From: an uncultured Eudoraea sp.
GTDB lineage: Bacteria; Bacteroidota; Bacteroidia; Flavobacteriales; Flavobacteriaceae
Length of the DNA stretch: 64,000 nucleotides
Direction: 5' to 3'
NCBI RefSeq assembly: GCF_947260015.1
Contig: NZ_CAMYOM010000008.1
Location: forward strand, 19,466 to 83,465
The notes beneath the pieces were generated by a model. It saw only the letters and a list, made by a program, of their open reading frames with translations, was not told the origin of the DNA and did not search any database. Positions within the stretch are counted from its first letter, which is position 1. Each line of letters begins with the position of its first letter. The translations under genes were made by a program, and so were the position numbers. Of this stretch, positions 46,368-54,040 are shown piece by piece.

Positions 46368-46548
46368 TCAACCGTCTTGGCCATGATTACGGTGTTTGTT
46401 AGGGGCGAAGCTACCACGATTAGTTGTAGAAATTAACGTTGGCAAAGCGAGCCCTGGCCGTTTAAACATTTAAGCCAAGTTTTAGTTTTATTTAAAAATA
46501 GGAAATTTTGAATTGGATTTTAAATTAGCGTAGAATTTTAGCCGTCTT
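46368..46548. repeat. attC-like palindrome, long
   Basis: Left end TCAACCGTCTTGGCCATGA, right end GAATTTTAGCCGTCTTA. The stop of the RluA-type gene (46547-46549) overlaps the right end. Shares an AT-rich inner tract with the site at 34.2 kb. Confidence 0.45.
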
Positions 46549-47437
46549 AATAAGTTTCTGCTATTTTAGAAATAAATATTTTCTTAAACTTTTGAGGAAA
46601 TTCATCTTTGAAATAGACTTGTTTATTTGTAAATGGATGTATAAAATTCAACGAATAGGCATGTAAATACAAGCCCTTGCCACTTAAAATTAAATTTTCA
46701 ATTCCATATTCTTTGTCTCCTAGTATCGGATTATCGATACTGGACAGATGTTTACGCAATTGATGCCTTCTGCCTGTTTGAGGTTTCAATTTTACCAAGT
46801 TGAGTTTACCAAATCTTTTTGAGGAAACAGATTCGAATAATTTATAATTCGATTGTGATTTCTTACCGTCAATTTCTGAAGTGATTTTTCCTCGATCGTT
46901 CATTTCACCAATAGTAACTGCAAAATATGTTTTCTCAACCATTTTGTCTTCAAACATTCTATTTAAAGCACGAATACTACTACTCGTTTTTCCAACCAAT
47001 AAAACACCTGTGGTTGCATAATCTAATCGATGAACAGGCTGAGGTTTTGTAGCGTCAGGAAGATTACTTCGTTGAATGTTTTGAGCCAAGGCGTTGGCAA
47101 TGGTTTTAAAACTATTGCCGCTGACCAAAATACCAGCAGGTTTATGAATCACTGCTAAATGATCATCTTCATATAGAACTTTAAGTTGAAAGACCAGTTT
47201 CTTATTCGGACTGAATTCTTTTGGAATGGATAAACTTATGCACTCACCTCCATTTATTAAAGTAGCCGAAGTAGCAATAACATCATTAACCGTAATGAAC
47301 TTTTTCTTTATTGCTTTTTTAAGTGCTGATTTCGTTAAAGCTGCAATGAAAATACCAACACCATATTCCTGTATTCGAATTGGAGAAGGTATATTGGGAA
47401 CAATATGTATTTCGGTTGGATTGATTATGTTTTTAAT
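46547..47437 (-). CDS. RluA-family pseudouridine synthase with S4 domain; no standard start codon
   Basis: Isomerises uridine to pseudouridine in RNA. From GTG 47152 the frame holds the catalytic part: KPQPVHRLDYATTGVLL, with the catalytic Asp in HRLD, then KPQTGRRHQLRKHL. The frame also codes upstream for an S4 domain (TKSALKKAIKKKFITVNDVIATSATLI) and the VLYEDDHLAVIHKPAG linker, so the gene is longer than its first ATG/GTG/TTG start. The only candidate beginnings are ATT at 47437 (or ATA 47428), five bases after an attC-like site. Either a rare start codon is used or the true start was lost. Coordinates include the extension. Confidence 0.8.
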   Translation of the reverse strand: MKNIINPTEIHIVPNIPSPIRIQEYGVGIFIAALTKSALKKAIKKKFITVNDVIATSATLINGGECISLSIPKEFSPNKKLVFQLKVLYEDDHLAVIHKPAGILVSGNSFKTIANALAQNIQRSNLPDATKPQPVHRLDYATTGVLLVGKTSSSIRALNRMFEDKMVEKTYFAVTIGEMNDRGKITSEIDGKKSQSNYKLFESVSSKRFGKLNLVKLKPQTGRRHQLRKHLSSIDNPILGDKEYGIENLILSGKGLYLHAYSLNFIHPFTNKQVYFKDEFPQKFKKIFISKIAETY

Positions 47438-47441
47438 TTTT

Positions 47442-47706
47442 GCTAACGATTGGTATAAGCTTAGTTGCGCCTGCCTGCCGCAGGCAGGTGATAAAACTCC
47501 TAATTTAGCGAAAACTAAGCTAATGGAAAATCCTCGAGTCCCGATAACTCCTTCTCCATAGTATTACGAAGGAGAAACTATCGGGATTTGTAAGTAGGCT
47601 TGAACTAGCAACCTGCCTGCTCTCCTCAGGCGGGCGCGCCCTCCTAAGGCGGGCCTGCCCGCCTCTGGCGGGTAAACCCGGTAGGTTAATTTTATATGGT
47701 GTTGGC
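47442..47706. repeat. Composite attC-like site with nested hairpins
   Basis: Ends TTGCTAACGATTGGTATAAG region (47442 on) and ATGGTGTTGGC (to 47706) are inverted. Inside are two GC-rich palindromes (around 47468-47490 and 47609-47690) and a 48-base hairpin at 47539-47586. Together with the next 230 bases, which hold no gene, it fills the 500-base gap before the divergent methyltransferase. Confidence 0.6.
47539..47586. repeat. 48-base hairpin repeat, copy 1
   Basis: Begins TCCCGATAACTCC and ends AACTATCGGGA. It matches the copy at 50203-50250 in 46 of 48 bases, and lies inside another attC-like site. Confidence 0.8.
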
Positions 47707-47937
47707 AATAGTTTTTATCTGGTGTTTTAATTTAAAAAAATTCAGTAAGCTTTTCCAATCAAAAGACCTATGTTTTCTGTTTTATATGTTAATTTGATTC
47801 CGGAATCGTAACACGGACTAGCCGCATAAAGTATTGAGCTAGTGCACTAAACAGGTTTATTGATTTTATTTTTATTAACCTCATAAGTCGAAGGGATCAG
47901 TTGACAAGACTCCCTTGCTTTATGCAAAAACAAATAG

Positions 47938-49005
47938 ATGACTACAGATATAAATGTAAACAGGCCAGAACCTATTCTGTTTGGAAAACAATTAGAGTTG
48001 TTTAATCGAACTTCAGATGTTAAGCTTGCGATTAATGCATTAGAAGCAGGAAAACCTATATTAATAACAGCGTATTATAGCAATGGATTGTTACTTCTAA
48101 AGGAGTTGCAGATGCATCTTAAAAGAAAGTTACCCAACAAGTCTTATCAGGAGCAACGGGAGTATCGGTCAGAATATCGTAAACTGTCAAATCTTATTTT
48201 AATAGAAATTGTAGATCATAAATTGAATGTAAAAAAATCGCCTTCTATCGGTTGGTTAGAAAAACTTTATCCGGAAACTAGCGATTTCTTATTGTCCTTT
48301 CCTCAAGTACAGGGACTCAATAGTTCCTGGCAGTGGTACCAAAAAGGGATCTCCATTCCTGTATTGCGAAATAAAGTACATCCATATTACGGTACTTATT
48401 TCCCTACTCGTTTTGATCATTTAAAACTTTTCGACAATTGGTTGAAACGATATAAAGGACCTAAAAAGTCTGCAATAGATGTTGGGATAGGAAGTGGCAT
48501 ACTTTCTTTTCAAATGATAAAGTATGGTTTTCAGAAGGTTTTTGGTACAGACACAAATCCTAATGCAATTGTCGGACTAAGAGAGTTTATGGCGGATACA
48601 AAGTTGTCCAGAAAGATAGAATTAGATTTTGGTCATCTTTTTGGTAGTTGGACAAAGCAGACCGAATTGATTGTTTTTAATCCTCCCTGGTTACCAGAAG
48701 CTCATAACCCGGATAGAAATGACGAAGCTATTTATTACAGTGAAAATCTATTCCCTGATTTTTTTGCCGGAGCAAAAAAAAGGCTGCTACCTGAAGGAAA
48801 GCTCGTAATCTTATTCTCAAATTTAGCTCAAATAACTAATGTAACAAAAGACCATCCAATAGAGAAGGAACTGGGCGAAGGTGGGAGGTTTCAATTGGAA
48901 AAATGTTTAAAAAAAACAGTGAAAGCTGCTTCTGAAAAAACCAAACGGGATCAATACTGGCGATCTTCTGAAGAAGTAGAGCTTTGGGTACTGACTAATA
49001 AATAA
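47938..49005 (+). CDS. SAM-dependent methyltransferase, NPPW type
   Basis: 355 residues. The first 150 form a separate helical domain without known match (LELFNRTSDVKLAINAL onward). The catalytic domain follows: motif I IDVGIGSGILSFQM, motif II GTDTNPNAI and motif IV LIVFNPPWLPE. NPPW/NPPY marks N-methyltransferases that act on RNA bases, DNA adenine or glutamine of release factors. It is the only plus-strand gene in the array, beside RlmF and RluA, so an RNA target is attractive but unproven. Confidence 0.85.
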   Translation: MTTDINVNRPEPILFGKQLELFNRTSDVKLAINALEAGKPILITAYYSNGLLLLKELQMHLKRKLPNKSYQEQREYRSEYRKLSNLILIEIVDHKLNVKKSPSIGWLEKLYPETSDFLLSFPQVQGLNSSWQWYQKGISIPVLRNKVHPYYGTYFPTRFDHLKLFDNWLKRYKGPKKSAIDVGIGSGILSFQMIKYGFQKVFGTDTNPNAIVGLREFMADTKLSRKIELDFGHLFGSWTKQTELIVFNPPWLPEAHNPDRNDEAIYYSENLFPDFFAGAKKRLLPEGKLVILFSNLAQITNVTKDHPIEKELGEGGRFQLEKCLKKTVKAASEKTKRDQYWRSSEEVELWVLTNK

Positions 49006-49107
49006 ATTTTTAAGGTATTAATGAAATAATATTTTCTCTTAAAAGAATAGTTGAGGTTTAACTGACATAATTTTTAGCGTTTGTTATGCACATGTTATTA
49101 GTTAATT

Positions 49108-50076
49108 CTATAATAGTGTTTTCCATCTAGTTTCGCTCCACTCTTTTCGTTCTTCTTTTGAAAGGAATGTCCAAGCTACAATTCGGCTAGATTTATTACC
49201 TGTTCCCATCGGAATCGTTTTGATCTGGTTAGCTTCAGTTTTTTCTAATAGGTTATAAATTCTTGTGAGATTAGATTGTTTTGATACTAAAGTTGAAAAC
49301 CAGAAACAGTTTTTAGAGAACTTTTCACTTTCTATAATCATATTCTGAATGAATTTATATTCTCCGCCATCACATATAAGTTCATTGCTGATTCCTGCAA
49401 AATTGAGTTCAGGTGTTTTTACTTTTTTACCCGATAGATTCTTTATTTTTCTCCGAGTTCCTTTTTGAGCATCTTCAATCGAAGAATGAAAAGGAGGATT
49501 ACATATAATTAATTCGATTATATCTTCTTTGCCTATTATGCCGTGAAAAACGTCTTTTGAATTTTTTTGTAATCTACATTCGATCTTATCTTTAATTGAT
49601 GAATTAGAATTGACAATATTCTGCGCTGATGCAATAGATTTTGGATCAATATCAGATCCAATAAATTTCCAGCCGTATTCTGTAACTCCAATAATTGGGT
49701 AAATGCAACTAGCCCCAAGACCAATATCAAGACAAGTGATTATATCACCAGTTGGGATTGTTCCAAAATTGTTTTCGGCCAATAAATCAGCCATATGATG
49801 AATGTAATCAGCCCTTCCTGGTATGGGGGGACATAAGTTTTCATCCGGGAATTCCCAGTTCTTTATTCCGTAATAATGATTTAGTAACGCTTTGTTTAAA
49901 AGTTTGACAGCAAGTGGGTTTGAAAAATCGACTGAATCTTCTCCGAATTTGTTAGGTATTATATGATTTTTTAATTCGGGATTAGAAGTTGTTAATGCAC
50001 TTAAATCATATCTTTCCCGGTTTTTGTTTCGAGAATGTAGCCTTGCTTTTTTTTGTTTATTTTTTTCTGAAGACAT
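49108..50076 (-). CDS. rlmF: 23S rRNA (adenine-1618-N6)-methyltransferase RlmF
   Basis: 322 residues, usual RlmF size. It begins with the basic region KKARLHSRNKNRERYD, then FSNPLAVKLLNKALL, and the family-specific PPIPGRADYIHHMADLL. Motif I is LDIGLGASCIYP, and motif IV ICNPPFHSS is the catalytic NPPF for N6-adenine. It methylates A1618 (E. coli numbering) in 23S rRNA. It converges with the NPPW methyltransferase and lies inside the palindrome-rich region, which is unusual for an rRNA gene. Confidence 0.92.
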   Translation of the reverse strand: MSSEKNKQKKARLHSRNKNRERYDLSALTTSNPELKNHIIPNKFGEDSVDFSNPLAVKLLNKALLNHYYGIKNWEFPDENLCPPIPGRADYIHHMADLLAENNFGTIPTGDIITCLDIGLGASCIYPIIGVTEYGWKFIGSDIDPKSIASAQNIVNSNSSIKDKIECRLQKNSKDVFHGIIGKEDIIELIICNPPFHSSIEDAQKGTRRKIKNLSGKKVKTPELNFAGISNELICDGGEYKFIQNMIIESEKFSKNCFWFSTLVSKQSNLTRIYNLLEKTEANQIKTIPMGTGNKSSRIVAWTFLSKEERKEWSETRWKTLL

Positions 50077-50138
50077 GATTTACTGTGGTTTCATATATAG
50101 ATTTTTAACATTCTCGCCACTTAATATCCTAATTGTGT

Positions 50139-50284
50139 ATAACGGTTTGTGCATGAAACGTAGCGAGTAAAAAGACGCTAACTTTTCGGATTAACTTTAG
50201 AGTCCCGATAGCTCCTTCTCCATAGTATTACGAAGGAGAAGCTATCGGGATGGACTAGGGCTTTTCATAGGATGCATTGTTACA
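50139..50284. repeat. attC-like palindrome
   Basis: Left end ATAACGGTTTGTGCATGAAA (same as 33518) and right end TTTTCATAGGATGCATTGTTAC are inverted over about 20 bases. Contains copy 2 of the 48-base hairpin. The MORN-esterase stop is six bases past its right end. Confidence 0.65.
50203..50250. repeat. 48-base hairpin repeat, copy 2
   Basis: Arms beginning TCCCGATAGCT and ending AGCTATCGGGA, with mirrored CTCCTTCTCC/GAAGGAGA blocks. 46 of 48 bases agree with the copy at 47539-47586. Confidence 0.8.
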
Positions 50285-50289
50285 GTCCG

Positions 50290-51450
50290 TTAATTCTTGT
50301 TTTTCGTTCGTTTATCATGTGTTAAAAACCAGTCATATAATTCCTGTCCGGGATATATTAACCAATGTAACCCGTGACCCACATTAGGTGGCATTGTAAA
50401 TTTCAAATTATTATTTTTCCCTTCTAATCTTTGAACAACTCTTTGTGTTTCCTCAAATTGCACTACTTTATCAATTTTACCATGGAAAGCCCAAATTGGC
50501 ATATCAACTAGTTTTTCAATATTTTGGTCAAGATATTCTATATGACTTGTAAACCCACTCATTGGTGCTATAGCTGCAAATTTATCAGGATATTTCGTTG
50601 CCAAGTACCAAGTTCCAGATCCTCCAAGACTTACACCTGTTAGGTATACTTTATTTATATTTACTCGATATTTTAAAGTTATTTCTTCAAAAAAATTCTC
50701 GAACCAGTTATCAGTGGACCATCTAAGATGTAACGGACATTGGGGTGAAGCAATTATAAAAGGAAATTCTCTCCCTCTATAAGTTTGATCAGGTATACCA
50801 TAAGCATATAACCTGTTTAAATCTGTTCCTCTAGGCGATCCACCATGTAGATAAATTATTAAAGGATAGGTTTTTAAGGTGTCTAATTCATACTCGGGAG
50901 GCGTGTAGAGCAAATATTTATAATTGGTGTCTATTGGATTCTTTTTTAACCCTTTCTCCAGAACCATATCACATACCAATTCCCCGTCTTTTGACCATCC
51001 GAGGTATGAACCATTCATCTGTCCTTTTCCATTGCCTTCAACATCGGCCTTTATCCACTGACTTCGTTGGCTTAATTGACCATTTGAATACCATTCCTCC
51101 ATTTGACCATGGAATTTTCCATCAATAAAATTACTTCGAGATTCAAGTTGTCCATTTTTATACCAAGTTTGATAAAGTCCTTGTTTTGTGTTTTTACTGT
51201 AGTTACACCAATAATTCTCTTTTAGGTTTTTATTAAATGAACTATAAGTACCCTGCATTTGAATCTGACCATTTTCAAAATAGTCTCTAACATAATATAT
51301 GCCATTTTTCTTATCAAAACGAATAATACGCTTATAAATAATCGTATCATTTTTGGAAATTGGATGATGCAAATAAAATGTCTCGACCTCTTGGGCTTGA
51401 ACTGAACAAGTAAAAATGATTAGTGACAATATTAATATAATATTCTTCAT
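50290..51450 (-). CDS. MORN-repeat (YwqK-like) plus esterase fusion, secreted
   Basis: 386 residues with signal peptide (1-19). About 60-165 has MORN-type YwqK repeats (YFENGQIQMQGTY, WYKNGQLESRSNF, WYSNGQLSQRS). Residues about 175-380 form an alpha/beta hydrolase with the PLIIYLHGGS oxyanion strand, nucleophile Ser in TGVSLGGSG, a late Asp region (GKIDKVV) and His in NVGHGLHW, as in feruloyl/PHB-depolymerase-type esterases. The join of a toxin-antitoxin-like repeat domain with an esterase is unusual. First gene at the right border of the array. Confidence 0.88.
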   Translation of the reverse strand: MKNIILILSLIIFTCSVQAQEVETFYLHHPISKNDTIIYKRIIRFDKKNGIYYVRDYFENGQIQMQGTYSSFNKNLKENYWCNYSKNTKQGLYQTWYKNGQLESRSNFIDGKFHGQMEEWYSNGQLSQRSQWIKADVEGNGKGQMNGSYLGWSKDGELVCDMVLEKGLKKNPIDTNYKYLLYTPPEYELDTLKTYPLIIYLHGGSPRGTDLNRLYAYGIPDQTYRGREFPFIIASPQCPLHLRWSTDNWFENFFEEITLKYRVNINKVYLTGVSLGGSGTWYLATKYPDKFAAIAPMSGFTSHIEYLDQNIEKLVDMPIWAFHGKIDKVVQFEETQRVVQRLEGKNNNLKFTMPPNVGHGLHWLIYPGQELYDWFLTHDKRTKNKN

Positions 51451-51460
51451 TTTTAATGGG

Positions 51461-51606
51461 CTATAACTAGTTATATGCGCACTAATATATCTTATTATCC
51501 CAAAAATTCTTCAGATAAGTATACCTTTTTTGGCTTTTTATCAGATTCCAATAATCCCAGTACGGAATCTTGCAGGACTGCCAGATTTTTTACCAGCCGT
51601 TGCAAT
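51461..51606. repeat. Possible attC-like site at the right border (weak)
   Basis: Left end CTATAACTAGTTATATGCGC resembles the conserved end; right end CCAGCCGTTGCAAT is inverted to it only loosely. Confidence 0.3.
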
Positions 51607-51622
51607 TAATAGATAAGCAGGT

Positions 51623-53116
51623 TTATGAAGTAGTATGAACAGGCAGGCTAAAGCTGAAAGCCGTGCCTTCATTTGGCCCACTAAAAACCCGGATACTTGC
51701 ATTGTGCAGTTCCATGATTTTTTTTACAATAGCCAACCCAAGACCGGATCCCTCTTTCTGCTGTCCTGTTTTCATTTGCCGATAGCGTTCAAAAATAAGG
51801 GCTTGATTCTCTTTCTTTATCCCTGGGCCGGAATCTTTGATGATAATTTCAACATCCTTTTCATGGGCGATAATTTTAACCACCACTTCACCATTTTCTG
51901 GTGTAAATTTTAAAGCATTATCCATTAAATTCTGAATTGCGCGTTCCACCAAAGAAATATCACCAAAAACCAGAGGAATACCCTCGTTCATTTCTAATTT
52001 TAGCTTAATTTTCTTTTGTTTGGCCAATACTTGATAGTTTCTGTGAATGTCGTTCGCAAGTTCACTTATTAAAAATGGTTCTTTCTTAGGTTTAATTTGA
52101 TTCGCCTCCAATTTGGAATATTCAAATAGCTGGTTGATTAATTTCTTGAGACGTTCTCCACCGGCATTAATTGTTTTTAAGTATTCAATGCGCTGTTCCT
52201 TGGTCAATTCAGTGTCCTTTATTTGTAAAGTTTCTATATAACCCTGTATAACGGAGAGCGGCGTGCGAAGATCATGCGAAATGTTAGCTATTAACTCCGT
52301 TCGCAGACTTTCTAACGATTTTATTTTATCTATATCTTCTAAAATGGTCTCAGCCATCTTATTATAGGTGGTTGTGACACCTGCCAAATCACTCTTGCTG
52401 GCGTTTTTGATACGGTAATTTAAATCGCCATCTTGAAATCGCTTAGAGGCATAAACCAGTTCTCTAAGATTTTTCGTCAGGTACCACACAGACAAAATTC
52501 CTAATAAAGCTGCAAAAAACAAGGTCAATAAGGACATCCCCAATCCCAATTTAAGAGCATAGCTACTAAACAACATATTACGGGTTGTGAGGAAGTCTTC
52601 ACCGGCCAGAATTATGTAGATATAACCTTCTTTACCACCTTTTTTGAATTTAGCAGCAGAAAACACCTTTTTTTTAGAGGAATCTTTAGGGTCTTCTCCC
52701 AAGATATACAAGGATCCGCCAGTGGATATAAATTCGTCTATTGGTTCTAAAGATATTTTTTTTTGCCGGGTCTCAGGGGCATTATGGTCTAAAACCACAG
52801 AATATTGCACATGTCCTTCTATGTCCAATAAATAGACCTCAATTGCTCTATTTACAGCCATCATATCGTGCATAATATCCCCAAAAAGAGCTTTATTTAC
52901 ATTCCCCAGACTGTCAATAGGGCTAGCATCTACGAATTTCTCGTCAATAAGGTCTTGTGCTAAATGAGCATGTAAACGCTGTGTGGTTTCATAAAAATAG
53001 TCATTTGAAAAGTAGATGGTGGCAATGGTATATCCGGTACCTGCCAAAAGTAATATGGACAAAAACGAGAGAACCAGTTTTTTAATCAATCGATTTGAGA
53101 GTATCGTATTTTTCAT
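51623..53116 (-). CDS. Sensor histidine kinase
   Basis: 497 residues: a first membrane helix (about 12-35), a sensor domain outside (36-185), a second helix (188-212), a HAMP linker (213-262), HisKA with the phospho-acceptor His281 in ANISHDLRTPLSVIQGY, and a HATPase domain with N box QNLMDNALKFTPEN, DSGPGIKKEN and GSGLGLAIVKKIM. The stimulus is unknown. Start overlaps the stop of the response regulator by four bases, so both form one unit. Confidence 0.93.
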   Translation of the reverse strand: MKNTILSNRLIKKLVLSFLSILLLAGTGYTIATIYFSNDYFYETTQRLHAHLAQDLIDEKFVDASPIDSLGNVNKALFGDIMHDMMAVNRAIEVYLLDIEGHVQYSVVLDHNAPETRQKKISLEPIDEFISTGGSLYILGEDPKDSSKKKVFSAAKFKKGGKEGYIYIILAGEDFLTTRNMLFSSYALKLGLGMSLLTLFFAALLGILSVWYLTKNLRELVYASKRFQDGDLNYRIKNASKSDLAGVTTTYNKMAETILEDIDKIKSLESLRTELIANISHDLRTPLSVIQGYIETLQIKDTELTKEQRIEYLKTINAGGERLKKLINQLFEYSKLEANQIKPKKEPFLISELANDIHRNYQVLAKQKKIKLKLEMNEGIPLVFGDISLVERAIQNLMDNALKFTPENGEVVVKIIAHEKDVEIIIKDSGPGIKKENQALIFERYRQMKTGQQKEGSGLGLAIVKKIMELHNASIRVFSGPNEGTAFSFSLPVHTTS

Positions 53117-53817
53117 AGCTCTTCATTAAATTTATATCCTACTCCCCAAGTGGTCAAAATAAATATAGGATTGCTCATATCAGGTTCTATTTTAGAACGC
53201 AGCCGATTTATATGAGAGTTAACTGTATGTTCATAACCTTTAAAATCATATCCCCAGATGATATTCAATAATTTGGAACGATCATAACTTTTACCAGGGT
53301 TAGAGGAAAGTAAAGCCAAAAGTTCAAATTCTTTTGGTGAGAGGTCTATCTTGTTGTCGTTTATACTCACCTTGCGCAATTCTAAATTTATTTGAAGGTT
53401 CCCGAAACTCATTATTTTGGTACCAATAGAATTAATTTTGGGTTCTACAGACATTTTTTCTCTTCTAAAAATGGCTTTTACCCTGGCTATGAATTCTCGG
53501 ATACTAAAAGGTTTGGTAAGGTAATCATCAGCGCCAATTTCTAGGCCTAGCACCTTGTCTATTTCTTCTGATTTCGCCGTAAGCATCAGTATGGGAGATT
53601 GTATTGAGTTAGCTCGTATTTTTTGGCATACCTCCAACCCATCCATTTCAGGGAGCATAATATCTAAAATGATCAAATCCGGATCTTCTTCTATCGCCAT
53701 CCTCAGGCCGGTGGTCCCTTGCATTGCTGCAATGACTTCACATCCTAAATCCTTCAAATGAATTTCCAGTAAATGAATAATTTCGGCATCATCTTCAATG
53801 ATTAAAACTTTTTTCAT
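53113..53817 (-). CDS. OmpR-family response regulator
   Basis: 234 residues. Receiver domain with Asp9/Asp10, phospho-acceptor Asp52 in LIILDIMLPEMDG, Thr in LMLTAKS and Lys in DYLTKPFS. The C-terminal winged helix (about 135-234) has LSPKEFELLALLSSNPGKSYDR and HINRLRSKIE. It is a DNA-binding regulator activated by the kinase encoded next. The gene for a four-repeat lipoprotein diverges from it across 223 bases and is a possible target. Confidence 0.95.
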   Translation of the reverse strand: MKKVLIIEDDAEIIHLLEIHLKDLGCEVIAAMQGTTGLRMAIEEDPDLIILDIMLPEMDGLEVCQKIRANSIQSPILMLTAKSEEIDKVLGLEIGADDYLTKPFSIREFIARVKAIFRREKMSVEPKINSIGTKIMSFGNLQINLELRKVSINDNKIDLSPKEFELLALLSSNPGKSYDRSKLLNIIWGYDFKGYEHTVNSHINRLRSKIEPDMSNPIFILTTWGVGYKFNEEL

Positions 53818-54040
53818 ACTAATCGAAATAACAAATAAACTATCACAAAATGATCACGGTTTGTATGACCATTGTTATCAATCGTGATACAATTGTCGAA
53901 TTAGAGCCGCACTACTTTCAAAACCACCCTAGTTTAAGAAATAAATACCTGATTATCAATAAGTAATAAATGTTTATTTTTTTGTGATTTCTCTGTAATA
54001 CCTTCTAAGTTCCTTTGTTTTAAATTTAAAAAGAAATACA

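Larger units (their letters stand above)
28187..51606 (-). mobile_element. Putative integron-like gene-cassette array (no integrase in window)
   Basis: Between an M1 peptidase gene and a histidine kinase gene, about 30 genes lie almost all on the minus strand, singly or in small runs. They are separated by about 19 imperfect palindromes whose outer ends are inverted (C/T)AAC...GTT(G/A). On the plus strand the left end follows a consensus close to AACGGTTTGTGTATG, and the inner arms also pair. Minus-strand stop codons overlap or lie within about 30 bases of the right end; start codons follow the left end, often by 5-60 bases. This is how attC sites and cassettes are arranged, but site length and core differ from classic ones and no intI is visible. 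An alternative is a family of intergenic palindromic repeats that merely gather here. Confidence 0.5.

Noticed and set aside
47226..47561. 111-codon plus-strand open frame
   Set aside because: Antisense to the S4-domain part of the RluA-type gene and continuing into repeats.
28187..51606. Interpretation of the intergenic palindromes as ordinary terminators
   Set aside because: Most lack T-runs, are 60-270 bases long, share conserved ends, and also lie at the 5' side of genes.
28187..51606. Insertion sequences or prophage as the source of the accessory region
   Set aside because: No transposase, phage structural gene or integrase could be read in any frame.
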